Below, piece after piece: positions 35,446 to 42,856 of a stretch of DNA of 64,000 nucleotides. The position numbers and the translations under genes are program-made. The notes beneath the pieces are model-generated. The model saw only the letters and a list, made by a program, of their open reading frames with translations, was not told the origin of the DNA and did no database searches. Each line of letters starts with the position of its first letter. Within the stretch, counting starts at the first letter, position 1. The DNA is from an uncultured Campylobacter sp. (GTDB lineage Bacteria > Campylobacterota > Campylobacteria > Campylobacterales > Campylobacteraceae). The stretch is taken from positions 1-64,000 of the forward strand of contig NZ_CAJPQR010000010.1 in NCBI RefSeq assembly GCF_905372745.1. Direction: 5' to 3'.

Positions 35446-35774
35446 TCTTCGTCCTTATATTTTTTTCTATGTTTTTCTTTTTTATAGGTTTTTTGGTTTT
35501 TTAGCTTTTCTAGCGCGTTGGCGTAGGCCACCAGCTCGCCTCTATCGCCGCCTTTTACGACTAAATTTACGAAATTTTCAAGAGATTTCGAGTAGGCGTT
35601 GTCTAAAAAAACCGGCTCGATCTTGCGTAAAATTTCAGCGTTTTTGCCCACCCTAGCGCGAAATTCGTCCTCGTTAAAATCCTCTCTTTTTAGCGCGCTA
35701 ATCGCCGCTTTTGCGAATTTTTCCAGACCGCGCAGGTATTTTACGCGCTTAAATTTGTCGTTTTGTTCAGCCAT
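35442..35774 (-). CDS. Unrecognised small basic protein
   Basis: A 110-residue, lysine-rich, probably helical cytoplasmic protein with no signal peptide and a strongly charged C-terminal tail (YKKEKHRKKYKDEE). No family recognised. The ATG has AAGGAAAA upstream. It overlaps the HAD phosphatase gene by 4 bases, so the two are co-translated and may share a process. Confidence 0.7.
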   Translation of the reverse strand: MAEQNDKFKRVKYLRGLEKFAKAAISALKREDFNEDEFRARVGKNAEILRKIEPVFLDNAYSKSLENFVNLVVKGGDRGELVAYANALEKLKNQKTYKKEKHRKKYKDEE

Positions 35775-35853
35775 TTTTTCCTTTCAAAAGCCCAATTATA
35801 CCAATTTAAACTTTTAGCGGTTATAATGCGCGCAAATTTTACAAGGAGAAAAG

Positions 35854-37125
35854 ATGCAAAAAGAGACGATCGCCACGCACTACGGCTACGACACCAAGGC
35901 AGGCCCCGGCGCCATGGCGGTGCCGATTTATCAGACTACGGCTTATGATTTCGGCAGCGCCGATTCGGCTGCGGCGAGGTTCGCGCTAGAAGACCCTGGC
36001 CACATCTACACGAGGCTAGGCAACCCGACGACGGACGTGCTAGAGAGCCGTATAGCCGCGCTCGAGGAGGGCTCGGCCTCTATCGTGACGGCTAGCGGTC
36101 AGTCGGCGATTTTCTACTCGATCGCAAATTTAGCCGCGGTCGGCGACAACATCATCGTGGCAAAGAAAATTTACGGCGGCACGATGGTTCTTTTCATGCA
36201 CACGCTTAAGCGTTTTGGCATCGAGGCGCGGGTGTTTGACAGCGACAGCGCGGACGATCTTGAAAATTTGATAGACGACAAAACGCGCGCGATATTTTTC
36301 GAGACGCTATCAAACCCGCAAATCGCAATCCCGAATTTTAAAAAGATCGTCGAGATCGCGGATAAGCACGGCGTCGTAACAATCGCAGATAACACCGTAC
36401 CTACGCCGATCATTTTCCAACCGCTAAATCACGGCGTAGACGTCGTCGTGCATAGCGCGAGCAAATATATCTGCGGCCAGGGCCTAAGCCTAGCGGGCGC
36501 AGTCGTAGCTAGCAAAAATTTAAACGCCAAACTAGTCGGCAACGCCAGATACGCGCACTTTAACGAGCCTGACGAGAGCTATCACGGGCTAGTTTACGCG
36601 CAGATGGCGGATAAATTCGACATCTATACGCTGCGCATGAGAGTGGCTTTAGTGCGCGACATAGGCGCTACGATCTCGCCTTTTAACTCATGGCAGCTCA
36701 TCCAGGGGCTTGAGACGTTAAGCGTTCGTATCGAGAGGCACTCACAAAATGCGCGCAAAATCGCCGAGTTTTTAAACTCGCACAAATACGTAAAACGCGT
36801 AACCTATCCGACGCTAAAAAGCGACTCGGAGCACGAAAAGGCGCAAAAATACTTCAAGGACGGCATGGCTAGCGGGCTAATGTGCTTTGAAACCGATAGC
36901 TATGAGCGCGCCGTAAAGATGCTCGGAAAGGTAAAGCTCTTTAAAATCGTCGTAAATATCGGCGACTCCAAGTCGCTCATCACGCACCCGGCCTCCACTA
37001 CGCATCAGCAGCTCTCAAGCGAGGAGCTAATAAAGGCAGGCATAACAAAGGAGCTAATCAGAATCAGCGTCGGCCTAGAGAACGCAGACGACCTCATCGC
37101 CGATCTCGCGCAGGCTTTGGAGTAA
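35854..37125 (+). CDS. metY: O-acetylhomoserine sulfhydrylase / aminocarboxypropyltransferase
   Basis: A 423-residue PLP enzyme of the Cys/Met metabolism family that makes homocysteine from O-acetylhomoserine and sulfide. N-terminal ATHYGYDTKAGPGAMAVPIY QTTAYDF, TRLGNPTTDVLESRIAALE, and the PLP lysine in VVVHSASKYICGQG are visible; the late TRP-like substrate region is INIGDSKSLITHPASTTH-like (here VNIGDSKSLITHPASTTHQQ). AAGGAG precedes the ATG. Monocistronic, followed by two hairpins. Confidence 0.95.
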   Translation: MQKETIATHYGYDTKAGPGAMAVPIYQTTAYDFGSADSAAARFALEDPGHIYTRLGNPTTDVLESRIAALEEGSASIVTASGQSAIFYSIANLAAVGDNIIVAKKIYGGTMVLFMHTLKRFGIEARVFDSDSADDLENLIDDKTRAIFFETLSNPQIAIPNFKKIVEIADKHGVVTIADNTVPTPIIFQPLNHGVDVVVHSASKYICGQGLSLAGAVVASKNLNAKLVGNARYAHFNEPDESYHGLVYAQMADKFDIYTLRMRVALVRDIGATISPFNSWQLIQGLETLSVRIERHSQNARKIAEFLNSHKYVKRVTYPTLKSDSEHEKAQKYFKDGMASGLMCFETDSYERAVKMLGKVKLFKIVVNIGDSKSLITHPASTTHQQLSSEELIKAGITKELIRISVGLENADDLIADLAQALE

Positions 37126-37183
37126 AAGAGGGTTAAATTTGAAAGATAAATTCGGCTAAATTTAAGCTAGATTTAAATATACC

Positions 37184-37206
37184 CCTAAGCGGCTTCGCCG
37201 CTTAGG
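37184..37206. repeat. Perfect hairpin downstream of metY
   Basis: CCTAAGCGGC, loop TTC, GCCGCTTAGG: a 10-bp perfect stem. It lies between the convergent metY and the phase-variable gene. There is no following T run, so an intrinsic terminator is not clear-cut; it could act as a bidirectional 3'-end stabiliser. Confidence 0.6.
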
Positions 37207-37232
37207 AGGCTAAACGCCAGATTGTTAAATTT

Positions 37233-37257
37233 GATCAAGAGGGCTTCCCTCTTGATC
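37233..37257. repeat. Second perfect hairpin downstream of metY
   Basis: GATCAAGAGGG, loop CTT, CCCTCTTGATC: an 11-bp perfect stem, 26 bases after the first hairpin. Two unrelated perfect stems in tandem between convergent genes. Function unknown; possible dual terminator. Confidence 0.6.
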
Positions 37258-37288
37258 CTTGGCTCGTTCAAACTCAAATTTGAGCAGG

Positions 37289-37752
37289 CTACTTGTCCTT
37301 TTTTCTATCGGCTTTCTCTTTTATCTCTTCCGCCGCCTCTAAGTCTAGCTGCGCCTGCTTAAACGCTTTACGCGCCTTATCGACGCGACGAGAGTTTTTA
37401 ACGCTGCGGTCGCCCTCGTAAGCCTCTTCTGCGTCTTTTAGCGCCTGCTCCGCTTTACCAAAATTCATCTGCGCTGCTTCTAGGTTATTCGTAGCCTTAT
37501 CGCCGCCCGCCAATTCGGCTCTTGACGTTACCTTGCCCGTTACTGGGTTACGTCCGATAGTTAATTCTAAATCCTCTTTTGCGCGTGCAGCCGAGCCGCG
37601 AGCGACGTCGCACTCTTTTTTACCAGCACTTATCATAACCCCCCCCCTATAAATCTAGGTCTATTTTTTGGGTCATCACAATCAATATTAGCAAAAGCAC
37701 TTAAACTAAACGCACTTAAAAGCATAGCTATAATTAATGCTTTATTTTTCAT
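37289..37752 (-). pseudogene. Phase-variable secreted protein, OFF in this sequence (G9 tract)
   Basis: Translation from ATG 37752 (AAGG upstream) gives a signal peptide, MKNKALIIAMLLSAFSLSAF A, then NIDCDDPKNRPRFIGGG, and stops at TGA (37635-37633) right after a run of nine G (minus strand, 37647-37639). With ten G, or seven, the frame continues into the downstream 115 codons (ISAGKKECDVARG...), giving a 154-residue exported, Ala/Lys/Glu-rich helical protein with two or more cysteines. So the tract acts as an on/off switch typical of Campylobacter contingency genes; here it is off. The C-terminal part alone could start at 37636 but lacks a convincing ribosome site. Function unknown. Confidence 0.75.
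37639..37647 (-). repeat. Homopolymeric G9 contingency tract
   Basis: Nine consecutive C on the plus strand (G on the coding strand), inside the leader of the secreted-protein gene. G tracts of 8-11 in Campylobacter change length by slippage and switch surface genes. Frame analysis: G9 stops after 39 codons; G10 restores a 154-codon frame. Confidence 0.85.
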
Positions 37753-37852
37753 CTTTAACGCCTTTCTCTTTATTTTTATTAAGCCCTCTTTTATTTCTTA
37801 TTCTACGAAACGCGCTTGAAAATGTAGATAAAGTCAAATCCTCAAATTTCAT
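37742..37852 (-). CDS. 36-residue upstream small protein overlapping the phase-variable gene
   Basis: MKFEDLTLSTFSSAFRRIRN followed by a strongly basic tail (KRGLNKNKEKGVKDEK). AAAGGAAAC precedes the ATG by 5 bases. Its stop lies 11 bases inside the next gene (GATGAAAAATAA), a layout suggesting translational coupling. No family recognised. It could be a real micro-protein or a leader controlling the switch gene. Confidence 0.5.
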   Translation of the reverse strand: MKFEDLTLSTFSSAFRRIRNKRGLNKNKEKGVKDEK

Positions 37853-37894
37853 TTCTGTTTCCTTTCTTTAAAATTTACGCAAACGGCAGCAAAT

Positions 37895-39340
37895 TTACGC
37901 CGTAAACGTTTTTAAGGTTTCGTTGTATTTGTTTTCGTCCTCGCACTGGATCAGTAGCAAGTCGCCCTCCTCAAACACCGATGAACCCGTCGGTTTGATG
38001 TATTCGCCCTTGCGCTTGATGAGTAGCACCAAAAAGTCGCTAGGAAGCTCAAGCTCGGCTAGGTTTTTGCCCACGACTTCGGAGTCAAAGCGTATGGTGT
38101 GCTGGCGTAAAGTGTGGTAAAAGATCGGTAAATTCGACATCTCGACCTCTTTTGGCACGGCTTCTTCTTTGACGCCGCATTTTTGCGCGACCTTTTCTAG
38201 CGTCATGCCCTGGATGATGATCGAGACGAATACTACGAAAAATATCGTGTTAAAGATTAGCTCCGAATTCGGTAAATTTGCCCCGAACGGATAGGTCGCA
38301 AGTACGATAGGAACGACGCCGCGAAGTCCTACCCATGAGATAAATATCTTTTCTTTAACATTATACCTAGAAAGCAAAAGCGAGAGAAAAACACCCATAG
38401 GACGCGCGACGAACATGATCCAAAATGCGACCACGGCGCCCGCAAGCGCGACGGCGGGCAGCTGGGAAGGATTTACCAAAAGTCCCAGCGTCAAAAAGAT
38501 GACGATTTGCATCGTCCACGCGATACCGTCGTGAAAACCGATCAAATTTTTCTTATGCGCAAACTCTTTTTTGTTTATAAACATTCCCGCGATATATACG
38601 GCAAGAAAGCCGTTGCCGCCGACCTTACCCGCCAGCACGTATAAAAGCATGACCCAAGCCATCGAAAACACGGGGTAAAGTCCCCAGTACTCAAGCCTAA
38701 GGCGGTTAAAAAGCCCCGGCAGCGCGACGCCGAACATATATCCCATTAGCCCGCCTAGCAAAAACTGCTTTACTAACGTAAGCGCGACGTCCGGAACGCT
38801 AGGGATCGTAGCTATGGAGATGATTTGCAGTATTGTGACGGTTAAAAAGATCGCCATCGGGTCGTTTGATCCGGACTCTAGCTCCAAAAGCGGACGGATG
38901 TTGTTTCGCAGCGAAATTTCCTTCGCCCCAAGTATTGCAAACACCGCCGCAGCATCGGTCGAGGAGATGATAGAGCCAAAAAGCAAAGCCTCCAGCCAGT
39001 CAAGGCCTAACAGGTATTTTACCAGCACGGCTATCATGCCAGCAGTAAGCACGACGCCAAGAGTCGCTAGGATGATGCCGTTTATCATGACTGGGCGGAT
39101 CGATTTTAGATTCGTATCAAGACCGCCAGCGTAAAGTATAAAAATAAGCGCGATAGTACCTACGTCTTGGGCGATTTGGCGATTATCAAAATCAAGTCCG
39201 AGCAGCCCGTCCGAGCCTGCAAGCATACCGACTGCTAAAAAAACGACCAAGGACGGAACGCCGAATCTATCTGAAACCTTGCTAGAGACGATACAAGCGA
39301 TAAGTAGGATAGAGAAAAATAGTAAAAAAGTTTCTAACAT
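37895..39340 (-). CDS. K+/H+ antiporter (CvrA/NhaP2 type) with C-terminal TrkA-C domain
   Basis: A 481-residue inner-membrane monovalent cation/proton antiporter. About 12 helices; the CPA1 motif region SIISSTDAAAVFAILGAKEI and LESGSNDPMAIFLTV (with the essential aspartates) are present. The C-terminal 90 residues (FDSEVVGKNLAELELPSDFL, PTGSSVFEEGDLLLIQCEDE) form a TrkA-C ligand-binding domain, as in NhaP2/CvrA. Same cation-transport slot as C. jejuni Cj1231 beside hspR. The small phase-variable locus follows 42 bases later on the same strand. Confidence 0.9.
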   Translation of the reverse strand: MLETFLLFFSILLIACIVSSKVSDRFGVPSLVVFLAVGMLAGSDGLLGLDFDNRQIAQDVGTIALIFILYAGGLDTNLKSIRPVMINGIILATLGVVLTAGMIAVLVKYLLGLDWLEALLFGSIISSTDAAAVFAILGAKEISLRNNIRPLLELESGSNDPMAIFLTVTILQIISIATIPSVPDVALTLVKQFLLGGLMGYMFGVALPGLFNRLRLEYWGLYPVFSMAWVMLLYVLAGKVGGNGFLAVYIAGMFINKKEFAHKKNLIGFHDGIAWTMQIVIFLTLGLLVNPSQLPAVALAGAVVAFWIMFVARPMGVFLSLLLSRYNVKEKIFISWVGLRGVVPIVLATYPFGANLPNSELIFNTIFFVVFVSIIIQGMTLEKVAQKCGVKEEAVPKEVEMSNLPIFYHTLRQHTIRFDSEVVGKNLAELELPSDFLVLLIKRKGEYIKPTGSSVFEEGDLLLIQCEDENKYNETLKTFTA

Positions 39341-39464
39341 TGTGCCTCATTTGGGTTCAAAGCGGACAAATTTAAGGCTAAATTTAGCGCCCTAATAGCC
39401 TCAAATTTGGCGCGTTTCGTAAATAAATTTTACCCGATTTTACCTTTTTAACGGATAAAAAGGA

Positions 39465-39842
39465 TTAATTTTTATCATCGTAAAAGATGAGATCAAAGCT
39501 ATTTTTGCGCTTTACGAGAGCTTTTTTAGACGGTGCGGTGCTTTGTTCAAATTTAGCCAGTTCCTCTTTCATCTGCCTTATCGCGGCCTCAGACTGCTCG
39601 ATCTGATCTTTTAGCTGCAAGATGATATCCACGCCTGCTAAATTTACGCCAAGATCGCGCGTTAGACGTAGTATCATCTTGATGCGGTCCATATCTTTTT
39701 CGGAGTAAAGGCGCATCTTGCCCTCGGTTCTTGACGGCTCTAGCAGTCCCTCGCGCTCGTATTGGCGAAGCGTCTGCGGATGTATGGAGAGCACCTTTGC
39801 TACGACGCTGATTAGATAGACCGGTTCTTCGTATTGTTTCAT
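39465..39842 (-). CDS. hspR: MerR-family heat shock repressor
   Basis: A 125-residue regulator. The winged-helix MerR domain is clear: VYLISVVAKVLSIHPQTLRQ YEREGLLEPSRTEGKMRLYS, then a helical dimerisation part (IKMILRLTRDLGVNLAGVDI). HspR represses chaperone genes, often with DnaK as co-repressor, at HAIR sites. It follows cbpA with one base between, the standard hspR-cbpA arrangement. Like other HspR proteins it ends in a basic tail. Confidence 0.94.
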   Translation of the reverse strand: MKQYEEPVYLISVVAKVLSIHPQTLRQYEREGLLEPSRTEGKMRLYSEKDMDRIKMILRLTRDLGVNLAGVDIILQLKDQIEQSEAAIRQMKEELAKFEQSTAPSKKALVKRKNSFDLIFYDDKN

Positions 39843-39843
39843 C

Positions 39844-40707
39844 TTATGCCTCCGGGAGTTTTTGCTTCATAAGCTCGGCTAGCTCGCCGTCTAGGGCATT
39901 AACGTCCGGCAAAGACACGCGCGCTCGCAGATACAGATCGCCGAATATCCCGCTTTTTCTATTTTGCACGCCGTACCCTTTGAGCCTGATTTTTTGCCCC
40001 GATTTTGAGTTTTCGGCGATTTTTATCGTGACGTCTTTTTTAGGCGTTTTTACGTCTATCTTACCGCCAAACATCATCGTTTTTAGCGGGATTAGCACGT
40101 CTTTATATAGATCGTCGCCGTCTCTTTCGTACTCGTCGCTAGGCGCGATATTTACGGTTAGTATCAGATCGCCGCGTCCGCCGTTACCTTTGCCTTTTAT
40201 GCGTAGTTTTTCGCCGTTATTTATGCCGTTTGGGATTTTTATTTTGATGTTTTCGCCGTTAAAATTTATCGAGTATTCGCCGCCTTTTACCGCTACGTCA
40301 AACGGGATAGTTACCTTTGCCCGCGAGTCCATATCCTCCTCGTCCTCAAAGCCGCTAAAACCGCCCCTGCTAGAAAAACCGCCAAAACCGCTAGCGCTAC
40401 CGCTAAAGCCGCCGCCGAAGATATTTTTTAAAATTTCGTCCAAATTTCCCATGCCTGAGCTGCTCGCAAAATCATGGAAATTCTGTCCGCCGAACATCGC
40501 GTCGCCGTGCCTGTCGTACTGCGCGCGCTTTTTTTCGTCGCTTAAAATTTCATACGCGGCGTTTATTTCTTTAAATTTATCCTCCGCACCGGGATCTTTG
40601 TTGATATCGGGATGATATTTGCGCGCCAGCCTCCTATACGCCTTTTTTATCTCGTCTGCGGAAGCCTTTTCGGACACGCCTAACGTTTCGTAAAGACTAT
40701 TGCTCAT
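39844..40707 (-). CDS. cbpA: DnaJ-like co-chaperone (CbpA type)
   Basis: A 287-residue J-domain protein. The J domain occupies residues 1-70 with HPD at 32-34 (YHPDINKDPG); a Gly/Phe-rich linker follows (NIFGGGFSGSASGFGGFSS); the C-terminal substrate domains contain IPNGINNGEKLRIKGKGNGG, but the DnaJ zinc fingers are absent, which identifies CbpA rather than DnaJ. It activates DnaK. The promoter is at 40741-40770, divergent from htrA. Confidence 0.93.
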   Translation of the reverse strand: MSNSLYETLGVSEKASADEIKKAYRRLARKYHPDINKDPGAEDKFKEINAAYEILSDEKKRAQYDRHGDAMFGGQNFHDFASSSGMGNLDEILKNIFGGGFSGSASGFGGFSSRGGFSGFEDEEDMDSRAKVTIPFDVAVKGGEYSINFNGENIKIKIPNGINNGEKLRIKGKGNGGRGDLILTVNIAPSDEYERDGDDLYKDVLIPLKTMMFGGKIDVKTPKKDVTIKIAENSKSGQKIRLKGYGVQNRKSGIFGDLYLRARVSLPDVNALDGELAELMKQKLPEA

Positions 40708-40740
40708 ATTATATCCTTTTAGTCAATTAATTTTATAGCG

Positions 40741-40770
40741 ATTATAGCACAAAGCTTTAGCGTATGTCAA
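40741..40770 (-). promoter_or_regulatory. Sigma-70 promoter of cbpA-hspR
   Basis: On the minus strand TTGACA (40770-40765), 18 bases, TATAAT (40746-40741) with a TG before the -10. This is the best consensus promoter in the window. A partial HAIR-like CTTGATTGAC overlaps the -35, where HspR could bind; only one half resembles the consensus. Confidence 0.65.
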
Positions 40771-40840
40771 TCAAGTATAGTAAATAAGATAATTTTAAAC
40801 GGCTTAAAGAATAATTAACTTTACATTGAGCTTAGCGCCA

Positions 40841-40846
40841 TATAAT
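40841..40846 (+). promoter_or_regulatory. -10 box of htrA
   Basis: TATAAT with TTTACA 15 bases earlier. It faces away from the cbpA promoter about 70 bases off, so stress signals may affect both. AAAAGG is the htrA ribosome site. Confidence 0.55.
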
Positions 40847-40881
40847 CGCGCTTTGAAAAATTTTATCCAAAAGGAAAAACA

Positions 40882-42300
40882 ATGAAAAAGATAACCGTAT
40901 TATCTTTGGCTACGTCTTGCGCGATCTTTGCCGCAAGCATAAATTTTAACGAACCCGCAGAGGATTTTACTAGAATAAATCCCGAATTTAATAAAAACGT
41001 CGTCCTCTCCTACAATAGCTCCATCACCGACGCTAAAAAATCGGTCGTAAATATCTCCACTACAAAAACGCTAAACGGCGCGGGGGCCGATATGGGCGAT
41101 ATGTTTAACGATCCTTTTTTTAAAGATTTCTTCGGCTTTCAGTTTAACATCCCTCAAGAAAAGCAAAAAAGCAGTTCTTTGGGATCTGGCGTCATCATCT
41201 CCTCCGACGGCTACATCGTGACTAATAACCACGTGGTTGAAGATAGCGACGAGATCGTAGTCACGCTGCTAGATAGCGATAAAGAGTACAAAGCAAAAAT
41301 CATCGGCACCGATCCCAAAACCGACCTAGCTATCATCAAAATCGACGCTAAAGAGCTAAAAGCCATACCTTTTGCCGACTCGGCTAAGCTAATGGAAGGA
41401 GATATAGTTTTTGCCATCGGAAATCCTTTCGGCGTGGGCGGCAGTATCACTCAGGGCATAGTCTCAGGCCTAAATAAAGACAACATCGGCCTTAATCAAT
41501 ACGAAAATTTCATCCAAACCGACGCCTCGATAAATCCTGGCAACTCAGGTGGCGCGCTAGTCGATAGCCGAGGCTATCTAGTGGGCATAAACTCGGCCAT
41601 CCTTAGCCGCAGCGGCGGAAACAACGGTATCGGCTTTGCCATCCCGTCAAATATGACCAAAGATATCGCCAAAAAGCTCATCGAAGACGGCAAGATCGAG
41701 CGCGGATATATCGGCGTGATGATAGCAAATCTCAACGAGCAGCAAAAAGAGATCTACAAAAACAAAGAAGGCGCGCTAATTAGCAGCGTAGAAAAGGGAT
41801 TACCGGCCGATATCGCGGGCATTAAACGAGGCGATCTGGTCGTAAAAATCGACGATAAAGATATAAAAAACGCAAACGACCTAAAAAATCTCATCGGCTC
41901 GCTAGCTCCGAACAAAGAGATCACGCTAACCTACGAGCGCTCGGGCAAGCTAGAGACCGCTAAGATAAAACTAGCTAACGCCAACGCCCAGTCAAGCGGC
42001 GGCAAAACGACCAAAGGCGACTCGGCGATAGACGGCCTTAGCGTAACTTCGATCGACGATAACGCGAGGTTTAAGTATAGACTAGCCTCAGACGTCGCAG
42101 GCGTGCTCGTTACAGACGTAAAATCAGGCTCAAATGCCGAAAAATTCGGCTTTGAAAAAGGCGATATCATCATCCAAGTCGCCGAGGAAAATATCAAAAA
42201 TTTAGACGACTTTAACAAGGCCGTAGCAAACGCCAAAGGCAAAAAAACTCTCGTTTGGGTCAATCGCGGCGGACTTTTCCAAGGTCTTGTTATCAAATAA
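40882..42300 (+). CDS. htrA: Periplasmic serine protease/chaperone HtrA (DegP/DegQ)
   Basis: A 472-residue protein with a signal peptide (about 1-18). The trypsin-like domain has His117 (NNHVVED), Asp148 (KTDLAII) and Ser222 in NPGNSGGAL; two PDZ domains follow (about 265-360 and 400-470, each with a G-D-x-I/V motif). It degrades and refolds damaged envelope proteins; in Campylobacter the secreted form cuts host E-cadherin, a property of the family rather than something visible here. A strong terminator follows. Confidence 0.96.
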   Translation: MKKITVLSLATSCAIFAASINFNEPAEDFTRINPEFNKNVVLSYNSSITDAKKSVVNISTTKTLNGAGADMGDMFNDPFFKDFFGFQFNIPQEKQKSSSLGSGVIISSDGYIVTNNHVVEDSDEIVVTLLDSDKEYKAKIIGTDPKTDLAIIKIDAKELKAIPFADSAKLMEGDIVFAIGNPFGVGGSITQGIVSGLNKDNIGLNQYENFIQTDASINPGNSGGALVDSRGYLVGINSAILSRSGGNNGIGFAIPSNMTKDIAKKLIEDGKIERGYIGVMIANLNEQQKEIYKNKEGALISSVEKGLPADIAGIKRGDLVVKIDDKDIKNANDLKNLIGSLAPNKEITLTYERSGKLETAKIKLANANAQSSGGKTTKGDSAIDGLSVTSIDDNARFKYRLASDVAGVLVTDVKSGSNAEKFGFEKGDIIIQVAEENIKNLDDFNKAVANAKGKKTLVWVNRGGLFQGLVIK

Positions 42301-42309
42301 TCTAAGACT

Positions 42310-42334
42310 AAGGCGCGCTAAAATGCGCCTTTTT
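42310..42334 (+). terminator. Intrinsic terminator of htrA
   Basis: AAGGCGC (42310-42316), an 8-base loop, GCGCCTT (42325-42331), then TTT. It begins 9 bases after the htrA stop. Confidence 0.75.
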
Positions 42335-42856
42335 CTAAATTTATCTTTTTTTCAAAATTTACGCTTTAAGACTTACCCAAATTTGCCGAGTTGTAGTATC
42401 TGCGCTCCAAAATAGCTCGCGTCAAATTTTAGCTTAGCCTGCGGTAAATTTGACGATCCCCCCTCATTTTTGCCGCTCGCAGCTAAACAACTCGCCCAAT
42501 TTATCGCGTATGCAGACCACAACTAGAACTTAAATTTATTTTTAAAATTGCCTGCCAAATTTGACGGCAAATTTAGACAAATTTGCACTGCGACCGCTCA
42601 AATTTAATCACTTTTTGGACTCTAATTTAAGGCTCAACAAACACACTCATCCACCCTCACTTTCTTAAATTTGGCTTTATCAAATTTACCGCCCCACATT
42701 TACGCGCTTTAAATTTACATTAAATTTAGCCGACGACTACGTTAAATATCATGCCGAATTCGGCGCAGAAATTTTAACCCAAAAGCCGTATTAAACGGCT
42801 AAATTTAAGCAAATTTGAGCTAAATTTATCCAAATTTTATCTCAAAAGGACGGGCG
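42335..42856. other. About 520 bp AT-rich gap between htrA and the 543-residue gene
   Basis: No gene or RNA seen. Very dense in AAATTT words (at least a dozen). C. jejuni has the cprRS pair directly beside htrA, so this gap and the next gene are extra material. No clear promoter for the next gene. Confidence 0.5.

Noticed and set aside
37126..37288. CRISPR-like array in the two hairpins
   Set aside because: The hairpins are different sequences, there is no repeat-spacer pattern, and no cas genes occur.
40747..40846. Full HAIR operator for HspR between cbpA and htrA
   Set aside because: Only a partial CTTGATT half-site is visible; the inverted partner is missing, so I do not call an operator.
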